Of a stretch of 64,000 nucleotides of DNA, positions 27,046-35,067 are shown piece after piece. The stretch comes from Candidatus Gastranaerophilales bacterium. GTDB taxonomy: Bacteria > Cyanobacteriota > Vampirovibrionia > Gastranaerophilales > Gastranaerophilaceae. Both the position numbers and the translations under genes were made by a program. The notes under the pieces were generated by a model that had not been told where the DNA came from, made no database searches, and was given only the letters and a program-made list of their open reading frames with translations. Numbering within the stretch: the stretch's first letter is position 1; each line of letters starts with the position of its first letter. Where the stretch lies: NCBI GenBank assembly GCA_944323725.1, contig CALUTP010000038.1, forward strand, positions 1 through 64,000, given 5' to 3'.

Positions 27046-28278
27046 ATGAAGAGAAAAGAATTATATATTTTTATTGCCTTAGTCTTTGTTTTGGTAGGTT
27101 TGAATTTGCTTGTTATGCATGCAAATAACCCACTATATTCTGAAAATGATGAGATGGTAAATAAAGAATATATTTCTTCTCAGAAATTATTTGATGAAGT
27201 CTGGACAGAAGTAAAAAATAATTATTATGATTCTTCAATGAATCATCAATCTTGGATGCGGTGGAAAGAACATTATCATGGGAAAATAAAAACAGATGAT
27301 GATGTTAAAGTGGCTGTAGATACAATGCTTGCAAGCTTGGATGATCCTTATTCAAGATATATGAATAAGTCGGAGTATTCAGACCAAAATACGTCCATAA
27401 ATTCTAAAATCACAGGTATTGGGGTTAATATAGCAAATATTTCGGGAAAGACACAAATAATAAACGTCATTGAAGGTACTCCAGCACAGTTGTCAAACCT
27501 CCAATCAGGAGATATAATTTTGGATATAGATGGAAAAGATATAAATGGTCTGTCACTTTCGGAGGTTGCAAATTTGGTAAGGGGGCCGGAAAATACAACG
27601 GTTCAACTTACAGTTTTAAGAAATAAAGATAAATTTATTAAAAAAGTTGTAAGAAAAGAAATTAGAATAAAAACAGTTAAAAGTTCAGTAGATAAAAATA
27701 TTGGTTATATACAAATTACGAGTTTTATAGGCTCAACTACTCCTAATGAGTTTTTGGAGGCGCTCGAAAAAACAAAAAATACAGATGGGCTAATCCTTGA
27801 TTTGCGTGGGAATACAGGAGGGCTTTTGCCTAATGCGATTTTTATAGCGAATTTATTTATTCCTAAAGGTAATTTAGTAAGTATTGTGGGTAGAAATGGT
27901 TATAGATATAATATAGAAGCTCAGGATACTGATTTAGGAATAGAAAAACCTGTAATAGTTTTGGTTGATGGCGCTTCAGCTTCAGCAAGCGAGATACTTT
28001 CAGGTGCATTAAAAGATTATAAAAAAGCTAAACTTTTAGGTACAAAAACTTATGGCAAGGGAATGGTGCAAAAGATTATTCCACTGCCAAATGAAACTGG
28101 GCTAAATCTTACCGTTGCAAAATATCTTACGCCATCCGGTGCAGATATTAATAAAAAAGGTATTAGTCCGGATATAGAAGTAAAATTTACTGAAAAAGAT
28201 TTGGAAAATCATAATGATATTCAATTAAAAACAGCTAAGACTATCTTGTCTAGAATGTTAAGTCAGAATGTAAATTAA
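27046..28278 (+). CDS. ctpA: Carboxy-terminal processing protease, S41 family
   Basis: About 410 aa. An N-terminal membrane anchor (IFIALVFVLVGLNLLVM) is followed by the LFDEVWTEVKNNYYD segment, a PDZ domain (GIGVNIANISGK ... GDIILDIDGKDINGLSLSEV near 115-185), and the protease domain. That domain has the nucleophile in DGASASASE and the general base in KTYGKGMVQ, the Ser/Lys pair of tail-specific proteases. It trims C-termini of exported proteins. Possible starts are TTG 27028, ATG 27031 and ATG 27046. The last is preferred because TGT-TAAATA lies 5 nt before it and overlaps the earlier ones, but this is only moderately supported. Confidence 0.92.
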   Translation: MKRKELYIFIALVFVLVGLNLLVMHANNPLYSENDEMVNKEYISSQKLFDEVWTEVKNNYYDSSMNHQSWMRWKEHYHGKIKTDDDVKVAVDTMLASLDDPYSRYMNKSEYSDQNTSINSKITGIGVNIANISGKTQIINVIEGTPAQLSNLQSGDIILDIDGKDINGLSLSEVANLVRGPENTTVQLTVLRNKDKFIKKVVRKEIRIKTVKSSVDKNIGYIQITSFIGSTTPNEFLEALEKTKNTDGLILDLRGNTGGLLPNAIFIANLFIPKGNLVSIVGRNGYRYNIEAQDTDLGIEKPVIVLVDGASASASEILSGALKDYKKAKLLGTKTYGKGMVQKIIPLPNETGLNLTVAKYLTPSGADINKKGISPDIEVKFTEKDLENHNDIQLKTAKTILSRMLSQNVN

Positions 28279-28526
28279 AGATTTTTATTCATAAAAAAGT
28301 TTTTATATCTCAGATCTTTTTTATTGACAACAAGTCCGCAAAGAGAACAGGCAAGGGTTTCTCCAGTACTATCTATCGGCATAAACATATGCTCGCATGT
28401 ATCGGAATTTTCTTCTTCTGGTATTTCATCAAGCGGGTTAAGTGCATTTTTTTTGTCGTGTTCGTCTAGAATTTCCATTAATCTATCTTTTTTTAGATAT
28501 TTTACAAGAAGTTCAATGAAATACAT
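28275..28526 (-). CDS. Small zinc-ribbon-like protein
   Basis: 83 aa. The ATG at 28526 immediately follows the TAA of cdd, so translation is coupled. The N-terminal half is charged and helical. The C-terminal half has CEHMFMPIDSTGETLACSLCG, in which C-x-H and C-x2-C could make one zinc site of the TFIIB/rubredoxin-knuckle type. Possibly a nucleic-acid-binding or adaptor protein; no family recognised. It overlaps the end of ctpA by 4 nt, convergently. Confidence 0.72.
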   Translation of the reverse strand: MYFIELLVKYLKKDRLMEILDEHDKKNALNPLDEIPEEENSDTCEHMFMPIDSTGETLACSLCGLVVNKKDLRYKNFFMNKNL

Positions 28527-28910
28527 TTATAAATCAAAACCTCCAGGAAGAAGTTCATCAAGACTATAAACTTTTAATTCATTATTAATCTCAGTTATTA
28601 CATCAATACCATTTTGACTTCTAAATTCATATAATACTTGTCTGCAAGCTCCGCAAGGTAAGCAATTATCCATATTCGGCGAAAATATTGCTATTGCGGA
28701 AATTTTTTGTTCTCCATTTGCTATAGCAGTTCCTACAGCATTTCTTTCCGCACAGATTGTTAAGCCAAAACTTGAATTTTCAAAATTACATCCAGAAAAG
28801 AGCTTTCCATCAGGAGTGCAAAGGCAGGCCCCTACTTTGAATTTAGAATATGGTGCGTAGGCTTTTTCAGAAACTTCTTTAGCTTGTTTCATTAGTTCGT
28901 TATAATCCAT
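28527..28910 (-). CDS. cdd: Cytidine deaminase
   Basis: 127 aa from ATG 28910 with GGAGG upstream; the longer frame from 28931 would contain that ribosome site. Tetrameric-type CDA: AYAPYSKFKVGACL near 16-29, GCNFENSSFGLTICAERNAV with zinc ligand Cys and catalytic Glu near 41-60, and PCGACRQVLYEF with two more Cys ligands near 87. It deaminates cytidine and deoxycytidine to uridine forms for pyrimidine salvage, which fits the uridine phosphorylase at 8135. It heads a two-gene unit with the zinc-ribbon gene. Confidence 0.95.
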   Translation of the reverse strand: MDYNELMKQAKEVSEKAYAPYSKFKVGACLCTPDGKLFSGCNFENSSFGLTICAERNAVGTAIANGEQKISAIAIFSPNMDNCLPCGACRQVLYEFRSQNGIDVITEINNELKVYSLDELLPGGFDL

Positions 28911-29008
28911 TTTATCCTCCAGAGGGCTCAATATATCTAGTTCACATGTATTATAAGTTTATTCTATTTGGTTAAAATTTTAATCCGTTAGTCGTATGAA
29001 AAAATATG

Positions 29009-29017
29009 TGGTACAAT
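29009..29017 (+). promoter_or_regulatory. Extended -10 promoter of the 29024 gene
   Basis: TGG followed by TACAAT, 6 nt before ATG 29024. It overlaps an upstream in-frame start (29006), which therefore cannot be used from this promoter. Confidence 0.6.
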
Positions 29018-29023
29018 GAATTT

Positions 29024-29848
29024 ATGAAAAAAATATTCAGGGTATTAATAAGTTTATTTTTTGTGGTTTTTACATTATTACCAGCGGGAGCTTTAACATT
29101 TAATGTTGTTGTATTGCCGGTAGATTTGAATCGTGTATGTGAAAATTATTACTGTTACCCTGAAATATCAGAAATTGTAGCGCAAGATTTAATAAAGTAT
29201 TTTAATTCAGGAGTAAAAGTGCATGCTCCTTCACTTTTTGAAGTAAGGAAAGCTCTTGCTCAGAATGCTTCATTAAAAAGTTCTACAAATAATGCACTTG
29301 GCAAATTTGGAAGGACTGAAGTGATAGATTTTCCTGCAATGAAGACTATTGCACGTCAATTTTCAGCAAATTCTGTATTGTTAGTTTCCAACAATGTTGT
29401 TATTGAAAATTCTGGAGTAAAAAGGAATGTCTGGGAGGTGTTGGAGTTATCGAGTGCTATGAATATTGCTTATCCGTATACAATGGAAACTAATGCAGTA
29501 TTAATTGATACTGTAAATGATTTAGTCATGTGGAGCGGGAATTATTCAAAAAAAATAAGTGATAATGAAGATAATTTTAATGCTGTAAAGTCATCTGAAA
29601 CTTTTGCAAAGTTATCATATTTTAGAGCGTATTCTGAAGATATTCTAGCAAAGACCATCGCACAAAATGTTATTTTGAGATTTTTTCCTAAAACAGTTAG
29701 TCCAATAGTAGATAAAAAGAATGTAAAGCCTTCAGGGTCATATTTTCGTTATGAAAATACAACCCCTACATTGAATAAATTACAGGATAAAGAAGACCAA
29801 AAAAATCAATCAGAAGACAACTATGGAGAAATTCTTTATGGTATTTGA
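29024..29848 (+). CDS. Exported protein of unknown function
   Basis: 274 aa from ATG 29024. The signal peptide runs to about PAGALTF. The mature domain opens FNVVVLPVDL, then EISEIVAQDLIKYFNSG, and later MKTIARQFSANSVLLVS and AVLIDTVNDLVMWSGNYSKKI. The pattern of an opening strand, a helix, a 'search for system' helix and a late W-S-G-x-Y strand resembles CsgG/TolB-N-like lipoprotein domains that compute a periplasmic alpha/beta fold. There is no lipobox Cys, and the similarity is only structural guesswork. The C-terminus is charged and disordered. The final 13 bp overlap the convergent 29836 gene. Confidence 0.75.
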   Translation: MKKIFRVLISLFFVVFTLLPAGALTFNVVVLPVDLNRVCENYYCYPEISEIVAQDLIKYFNSGVKVHAPSLFEVRKALAQNASLKSSTNNALGKFGRTEVIDFPAMKTIARQFSANSVLLVSNNVVIENSGVKRNVWEVLELSSAMNIAYPYTMETNAVLIDTVNDLVMWSGNYSKKISDNEDNFNAVKSSETFAKLSYFRAYSEDILAKTIAQNVILRFFPKTVSPIVDKKNVKPSGSYFRYENTTPTLNKLQDKEDQKNQSEDNYGEILYGI

Positions 29849-30126
29849 GTTTGATTCTCTTTTTGTTTTGGCATTTCTTGAGTGAATTTTTTGGGAGTAT
29901 TAACCATGTTATTAAATTTTTGATTATCTAAAGATTTTTGGCTGTGTACATTGTCAAATTTTTCTTGAATACCACTTCCAGATGATTTAGGGGCATTTTT
30001 TTTCATTTCAACTTGGGAAGGTGTATTCGCGGAAATTTCATCAAGTTCTTTTATTCTTGCCTTGGTATCAATTACAGCGACTGTACCGACTGCAATGATT
30101 GCGATTATTATAAGTGGTTTTTTCAT
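29836..30126 (-). CDS. Small membrane-anchored protein of unknown function
   Basis: 96 aa with AAGGAG before the ATG. One N-terminal hydrophobic helix (PLIIIAIIAVGTVAVI) is followed by a polar, Lys/Gln/Asn-rich tail with no fold markers, likely disordered in the periplasm. It converges with the 29024 gene and shares its last codons. Family not recognised. Confidence 0.65.
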   Translation of the reverse strand: MKKPLIIIAIIAVGTVAVIDTKARIKELDEISANTPSQVEMKKNAPKSSGSGIQEKFDNVHSQKSLDNQKFNNMVNTPKKFTQEMPKQKENQTQIP

Positions 30127-30221
30127 TAAAATTTCTCCTTTGTTCCTGTATATTTTAGATGTAAATGAAGCTAAAATAATTATCCAAAGTGATTATTTTA
30201 TGTGCTAATAGGATAAATAAC

Positions 30222-30250
30222 TTGCAAGAAAATGTTAAAAATGGTAATAT
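30222..30250 (+). promoter_or_regulatory. Sigma-70-type promoter of the zinc-ribbon/radical SAM unit
   Basis: TTGCAA, 17-nt spacer, TAATAT (30245-30250) with a TG-N extension. Predicted transcript start near 30257, giving a leader of about 28 nt with AAGGGG before ATG 30285. Confidence 0.75.
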
Positions 30251-30284
30251 AAGATTGTAGTTAAAACTTTAAAAAGGGGAATTT

Positions 30285-30452
30285 ATGGCAAGATTAATAA
30301 GACCAACATGGGCTATTAGATGTGTTCAATCAGGTTGTAAAACATTATTCGAAGTAGCAAAATTGGAAGATGGTAAACAACAGGAAGTTGTTTGTCCTAA
30401 TTGTGGTGAACATTACGTATATCCAATTACTGAAGATGATGAAAATAAGTAA
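30285..30452 (+). CDS. 55-residue zinc-ribbon protein
   Basis: MARLIRPTWAIRC opens a 55 aa protein with two pairs of cysteines: C-x4-C (residues 13 and 18) and CPNC with Cys37 and Cys40. They are spaced as in rubredoxin-like or zinc-ribbon folds, and the C-terminus is acidic. AAGGGG lies 7 nt before the ATG and a good promoter lies upstream, so it is expressed. It is 2 nt from the radical SAM start, suggesting translational coupling and a joint role (for example electron donor or RNA-binding adaptor), which is unproven. Family not recognised. Confidence 0.82.
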   Translation: MARLIRPTWAIRCVQSGCKTLFEVAKLEDGKQQEVVCPNCGEHYVYPITEDDENK

Positions 30453-30454
30453 AA

Positions 30455-31372
30455 ATGTATAATAATACTGATAAACGCTATAATCAGTATAGTGCATATT
30501 TGAAAAATAAATTCGGCGTCAAGGTATATAAAATTACACTTGATGCCGGTTTTTCATGTCCAAATCGAGATGGTACTATTTCTACTGGCGGTTGTATTTT
30601 TTGCGATGAGGGTGGTAGTTTTTCTCAAGCTCATTCTAACCTTTTAACTATAGAACAACAAGTTGAAGAGGGGATAAAAACTCTCAGCACAAGGTTTAAA
30701 GCTGAAAAGTTTATGTCATATTTTCAAGCTTATTCTAACACATATAGACCTGTAAAAGAGTTAGAAAAGATTTATAATTCAGCACTATGCAATGATAAAA
30801 TAATAGGACTTTCAATAGGTACAAGACCGGATTGTGTAGATGAAGAAAAGTTAAATTTGATAGCAGGGTATAAAGATGATTACTATACCTGGATAGAGTA
30901 TGGGCTGCAATCTATACATAATAAAACACTAAAAAAAATAAATAGAGGTCATGATTTTGATTGTTTTTTACGAGCATATGAAAAAACAAAGGAAAAAGGT
31001 ATAAATGTTTGTGTACATGTAATTTTGGGGTTATGGGAAACTCAAGATGAAATAATGCAGACAGCACAAAAGCTTGCAGAACTAAAAGTGGATGGTATTA
31101 AAATTCATATGTTGTGTGCTCTCGAGAATACAAAACTTGCGTCGATTTATGAAAAAGGTGAAATTTCATTTATGACAGAGGATGAATATGTGAATATGGT
31201 TTGCGATTTTTTGGAGTATCTGCCAAAAAATACGACAATACATCGTCTAGCTGGAAACGGCCTTAAAAAAAAATTAATAGCTCCACGCTGGCTGGGTGCA
31301 AAACTTGATTGTCTTAATAAAATTGATAGAGAATTGATTAGACGAAATTCATATCAAGGTATAAAAAATTAA
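30455..31372 (+). CDS. Radical SAM protein, YhcC/TIGR01212 type
   Basis: 305 aa. It starts YNQYSAYLKNKFGVKVYKI, then DAGFSCPNRDGTISTGGCIFCDEGG. The family's cluster-binding Cys pattern is C-P-N-R-D-G ... G-G-C-x-F-C (about residues 31, 43 and 46). Further markers: SIGTRPDCVDEEKL near 116, WIEYGLQSIHNKTLKKINRGH near 141 and KIHMLCALENTKLA near 211. These match the YhcC family, whose reaction is not settled. Distance to the zinc-ribbon gene is 2 nt, so they form one unit. Length is normal. Confidence 0.92.
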   Translation: MYNNTDKRYNQYSAYLKNKFGVKVYKITLDAGFSCPNRDGTISTGGCIFCDEGGSFSQAHSNLLTIEQQVEEGIKTLSTRFKAEKFMSYFQAYSNTYRPVKELEKIYNSALCNDKIIGLSIGTRPDCVDEEKLNLIAGYKDDYYTWIEYGLQSIHNKTLKKINRGHDFDCFLRAYEKTKEKGINVCVHVILGLWETQDEIMQTAQKLAELKVDGIKIHMLCALENTKLASIYEKGEISFMTEDEYVNMVCDFLEYLPKNTTIHRLAGNGLKKKLIAPRWLGAKLDCLNKIDRELIRRNSYQGIKN

Positions 31373-31524
31373 TAAACAGTTTACAAAAAATGAAAAATAT
31401 GTAATACTAAATTTGTGCAGAAGTGTATTGTAAAGATTTGTTAAACTGATATATAAAAATTCGCAAAAAAATTTTTTGAGAGCCCTTAAAGCTTTTGAAA
31501 AATATTAATCTCGGAGTGATAAAT

Positions 31525-32349
31525 ATGTTAACTATTCAACCAAATTTTTCTCAGCGCATTCATAATGCTCAACCGTTTGGGAAACAATCAGCTGTAATTA
31601 TTGTTCCAAAAGAAAAATTAACAATTCCATATTTGAATGATAAGCATTCAGCAAGTAGAGCATCTGATCTAAATACAGATGAATTTGAAAGAGATATTGT
31701 AGATGCAGAATATGAAGAAATTTTTGATGAAGAGGCTCAATCTTCAAATTTGCCAGCTGTTGTTGATAGAGAAGAACGTGTTAATAAAAATGATGAAGAT
31801 TTAAATGATATAAAAAATAATATTAACGCTACAATGAATAATCTGAAAGATGTCCAAAAAGAACTGCCAGCAGGAGCACAAAAGGCAATGAACGGATTAT
31901 TTACACTTGGAGCAGCTGCGGTAAGTGGTATCAGTGTAAAATATGGATTTACAGAAACAAATAAAATTTTGGGCAAACTATTTAAAAAACCAGCTATGAA
32001 AAAGTTTGGTGAAAATTTTGTTAAACCATTTAAAGCCGGTTGGAAAGCAGTGAAGGGTTTCTTTAAAACTCAATATAAAAAATTTAAAACTACTGGTATG
32101 TATGATACTATCACAAAATCTTTTGAAAAATTCAAAACAACTAAATTTGGTAAAAAGTTAGTTAATATGTATGAAAAATTTTCAAAGAGTAAACCAGTAC
32201 AAGAGACTAAAGTTTTTATAGCTAAAGTCAGAGATATAAAGCCTGATAAAGTTCAAGAAGCTACAGGTGATATACTAGGAGTAGCAACAGGTATTTCAGC
32301 AGGTGTTGCTGCAAATTTAGAACCAGATAAGGTAAAAGAAACAATATAG
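31525..32349 (+). CDS. F-x-G-type protein with short hydrophobic segments and basic helices
   Basis: 274 aa from ATG 31525, which has GGAG upstream; the frame from 31495 lacks a ribosome site. MLTIQPNFSQ reaches AQPFGKQS near residue 18, a version of the N-terminal tag. An acidic region follows (DEFERDIVDAEYEEIFDEE near 53), then a helix LFTLGAAAVSGISVKYGF near 120, a Lys/Phe-rich amphipathic stretch with repeated KKFK, KFKTT and KFGKK (145-230), and a C-terminal GVATGISAGVAAN. Its style equals that of the next gene, which begins 10 nt later. No enzyme motif; function unknown. Confidence 0.72.
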   Translation: MLTIQPNFSQRIHNAQPFGKQSAVIIVPKEKLTIPYLNDKHSASRASDLNTDEFERDIVDAEYEEIFDEEAQSSNLPAVVDREERVNKNDEDLNDIKNNINATMNNLKDVQKELPAGAQKAMNGLFTLGAAAVSGISVKYGFTETNKILGKLFKKPAMKKFGENFVKPFKAGWKAVKGFFKTQYKKFKTTGMYDTITKSFEKFKTTKFGKKLVNMYEKFSKSKPVQETKVFIAKVRDIKPDKVQEATGDILGVATGISAGVAANLEPDKVKETI

Positions 32350-32358
32350 GACGTTAAA

Positions 32359-32904
32359 ATGTTAACAGTTCAAAATTTAGGTTTATATAATAATACGACT
32401 TTTACTGCAGGCAAGTTAAATGATGAGCAGAAAGAAAATCTACGTGACGGCGCTGTAGCTGGGGGTGCAGCTGGTGGTGGTTTTAAAATGTTCAAAAATG
32501 CAAAAAATGCATCTAAATTAACAGCAGAGACCTCTCAAAGAATTAAAGAAGGTCAGCAGTTAGTGCGAGAAACTGTTGTAGCTGCTACTAAGCCAGTAAA
32601 AGAAGCAAAAGGATTATGGTCAACTTTTAAAGCAAATTGTAAAATTTATAAAACAAGATTGTTTGAAAAAGTCACTGCAATAAAGGCTTCAAAATATATT
32701 AAGCCGATTTTAAATAATAAAATCGTAAAATTTAGCTGTGGTATTGTAGGTGGAGCGTTAGCTGGATGTGTATTAATATCTGGTATAGGGACTTTATATA
32801 ATAATACTACTAAGATTGCTGACCATTATGCTCCGCAAGTAGCAGAGGGAATGAATTCTCTTGCAGAGGATTGTCGTAATATTAAAAAAGAACTGTTAAA
32901 CTAA
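32359..32904 (+). CDS. F-x-[GA]-tagged glycine-zipper protein
   Basis: 181 aa with AGGAC upstream of the ATG. MLTVQNLGLYNNTTFTAGKLN gives one of the best tag matches (F-T-A-G at about 15-18). A glycine-zipper stretch (GAVAGGAAGGGFKMF near 31) follows, then a long basic helical region and a C-terminal hydrophobic segment (CGIVGGALAGCVLISGIG near 136). It is 10 nt behind the 31525 gene; the first residues of both (MLTIQ / MLTVQ) are alike, suggesting old duplication. Membrane association is likely, function unknown. Confidence 0.74.
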   Translation: MLTVQNLGLYNNTTFTAGKLNDEQKENLRDGAVAGGAAGGGFKMFKNAKNASKLTAETSQRIKEGQQLVRETVVAATKPVKEAKGLWSTFKANCKIYKTRLFEKVTAIKASKYIKPILNNKIVKFSCGIVGGALAGCVLISGIGTLYNNTTKIADHYAPQVAEGMNSLAEDCRNIKKELLN

Positions 32905-32950
32905 TATAAAAATTATTGTTAAAATGATAAAATCGTGCTAAGTTTATCTT

Positions 32951-34099
32951 ATGCACGATTTTATATTGAAAGAAATATGTAATGCCAATATGCCTGATGA
33001 ATTAAGTTCTATAGGTTTTGATAATATATACGTAAATAAAGCATCCGATAAATATGAATATAAAAATATAAAGATATATTCATTGACAATTCCTCAGGCA
33101 AATATTTTGAAACAAACCGCACTTTCAGTAGGTGCAGATTGTGCAACTCATCGAGAAACAATTACTGGTAAAATTGATACGACAGACTGTATTCTTGGTG
33201 GCAGTATCTCTCAATTAAAAACAATTTCGAATAAGCTTAAATTTCAGCCGTTTTCATTAAAGCAGCTAGCGTTGGAAATCGAAAACTTTATTTTAACTCC
33301 AAAGAAATTGAAGCCTAAAATAATGGGGATTTTGAATGTTACGGACAATTCTTTTTCTGATGGTGGTCTATATCTTGATACAGAAAAAGCATTTAACCAT
33401 CTATTAAAAATGGTAAATGATGGTGCTGATATTATTGATATAGGGGCTGAATCTACAAAGCCTTACTCAAAAGATGTTCCAGCTGCAATTCAATTAGAAA
33501 GGATAATACCGATACTAGAGTTAGTAAAAAAAGAAGAAATTTCAGTTCCCCTAAGTATTGATACAAGAAGTGCTGAAGTCGTTAGGGAATGTGTTAAGTA
33601 TGGGATTTCTATTATTAATGATGTTTCAGGATTAGAATATGACAAGTGTATGATAGATGAGGTCTGTGCAAATAGTCAGGTAAATATAGTAATTCAACAT
33701 TCCAATGGAAATCCGGATAATATGCAGGAAAATATAGAATATAAGTCACTTATTGATGATATATATTTAAAAATTAGTGAAAAAGTTAAATATGCTATTT
33801 CAAAAGGGATTTCAAAAGATAGAATTATAGTAGATCCAGGAATTGGGTTTGGAAAAACAAGAGAGCAAAATTTTGAGATTATAAAAAGACTTGGTGAATT
33901 TAAAGGTTTAGGATGCCGGATTTTATTAGGTATTTCAAGAAAAAGTTTTATGAACATACAGGATGAGGATAATTTTGTAAAAGATTCTTTCACCTTAGCT
34001 TTGAATACAATTGCACTTGAGTATGGTGCAGATATATTGAGAGTTCATAATGTAAAGCTTCATAGATGTCTTTTGGATATGTTATGTGAAAATATTTAA
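32951..34099 (+). CDS. folP: Dihydropteroate synthase with N-terminal extension
   Basis: 382 aa, against about 280 for E. coli FolP. It condenses p-aminobenzoate with the pterin pyrophosphate in folate synthesis. The TIM barrel starts at about residue 120 with KIMGILNVTDNSFSDGG, followed by DIIDIGAESTKPYS near 160, SIDTRSAEVVRECV near 198, IINDVSGL near 217, DPGIGFGKTREQN near 297 and LGISRKSFM near 324. These are the pterin and phosphate-binding loops. The first 115 residues form an extra alpha/beta domain as in clostridial-type FolP. The box TGC-TAAGTT ends 6 nt before the ATG, another possible leaderless start. Confidence 0.92.
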   Translation: MHDFILKEICNANMPDELSSIGFDNIYVNKASDKYEYKNIKIYSLTIPQANILKQTALSVGADCATHRETITGKIDTTDCILGGSISQLKTISNKLKFQPFSLKQLALEIENFILTPKKLKPKIMGILNVTDNSFSDGGLYLDTEKAFNHLLKMVNDGADIIDIGAESTKPYSKDVPAAIQLERIIPILELVKKEEISVPLSIDTRSAEVVRECVKYGISIINDVSGLEYDKCMIDEVCANSQVNIVIQHSNGNPDNMQENIEYKSLIDDIYLKISEKVKYAISKGISKDRIIVDPGIGFGKTREQNFEIIKRLGEFKGLGCRILLGISRKSFMNIQDEDNFVKDSFTLALNTIALEYGADILRVHNVKLHRCLLDMLCENI

Positions 34100-34298
34100 T
34101 AAATTTTATGTAAAAGGGTTGGCAAAATTAAATTTTTGAGTTTTAATATAATGAAGTGTTAGGAGTTTATAATAATTTATAGCAGATGTAAACATTTGTA
34201 AATAAAATTAAAAATTCCAGCAAATTATGTCAAAAATAAAAATGTTTTGTTTTTAACTAAATATCAAACATATACAAATAAAAAGTGAGGTGTAGAAT

Positions 34299-34955
34299 AT
34301 GTCAGTAAATGCAGTAAATGGTGCAGACAACAGAGGTAGAAATGCCGCAATTGGTGCTGGAGTTGGTCTTGTTGGCGGTGGCGCAGCAGGATATTTCACA
34401 AAATCAATTTTAAAAGATGGTAATTTTTCAGATGAATTTATTCACAACACAATGTTAGCTACAGCAGCAGATGATAATGCAAAAAATAGCTTAAAATTAG
34501 CTAAGAAAGTCGCAGAAATGGGTGAAGATGTTCCTGTAGATAAAATGAAAAAAGTTCTTAACAAAGCTATTGAAAAATCTGCTGATATTTTTGGTGCAGA
34601 TAAACTAGAAGAAACAAAGAAACTTTTAGCAGAAGGCTCAGATGATGAAGTTAAAACACTTTTTGGAACTTTTAAAGCAGCTACAGAAACTATTTATGAT
34701 ACAGCTAAGAAAGTTGTAAGTGACGGATTGGAAACTATTTATGACAAAGCTGGCAAGAAGTTTAATGAATTGCCTCAGGATGCAGCAGAAGAAACTAAAA
34801 AATGTTTAGAAGTAGCTAAGAAAACAGCTCGTAATATGAAACTAAAACCGGCAGCTATTTATGGTGCAGCTGCAGCATTAGTAGCAGGTGTTGCTGGTTA
34901 TTTAGCTACTCCAAAAGCAAAAGATGCATCTTCTGCAGATAAAGCTAACGCTTAA
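34299..34955 (+). CDS. Glycine-zipper protein, F-x-G group without the Phe
   Basis: 218 aa with GAGG before the ATG. The N-terminus (MSVNAVNGADNRGRN) resembles that of neighbours but lacks the F-x-G core. It leads into AAIGAGVGLVGGGAAGYF, a textbook glycine zipper. A long Ala/Lys/Glu helical region follows with coiled-coil character and alternating AKK and ETK spacing (ATETIYDTAKKVV, ETIYDKAGKKF). The protein ends in a hydrophobic helix (PAAIYGAAAALVAGVAGYLA near 185). Two hydrophobic ends with a soluble middle suggest membrane association. Family not recognised. Confidence 0.75.
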   Translation: MSVNAVNGADNRGRNAAIGAGVGLVGGGAAGYFTKSILKDGNFSDEFIHNTMLATAADDNAKNSLKLAKKVAEMGEDVPVDKMKKVLNKAIEKSADIFGADKLEETKKLLAEGSDDEVKTLFGTFKAATETIYDTAKKVVSDGLETIYDKAGKKFNELPQDAAEETKKCLEVAKKTARNMKLKPAAIYGAAAALVAGVAGYLATPKAKDASSADKANA

Positions 34956-34970
34956 TTAAAATATATAATA

Positions 34971-35010
34971 AAAAAAAGACAGGAACGATAAGTATGTTCC
35001 TGTTTTTTTT
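34971..35010 (+). terminator. Rho-independent terminator before uvrA
   Basis: Stem ACAGGAAC / GTTCCTGT with a 9-nt loop and eight T. Confidence 0.9.
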
Positions 35011-35032
35011 GTAGAATTTGAATATTATTTTC

Positions 35033-35061
35033 TTGTAAGTGTATTATATTGGTGCAATAAT
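35033..35061 (+). promoter_or_regulatory. Promoter of uvrA
   Basis: TTGTAA at 35033-35038, 17-nt spacer, TGC extension and AATAAT at 35056-35061, six bases before ATG 35068. Predicts a leaderless uvrA mRNA. No LexA-like box seen. Confidence 0.65.
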
Positions 35062-35067
35062 AAAATT

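Noticed and set aside
28324-28569. 81-codon plus frame over the zinc-ribbon gene
   Set aside because: Shadow of the minus gene, Ser-rich, no ribosome site, and it runs across the cdd junction.
34100-34298. Possible small gene between folP and the glycine-zipper gene (AGGAG followed by TTTATAATAATT)
   Set aside because: No start codon at a suitable distance and a stop follows at once; probably only promoter sequence.
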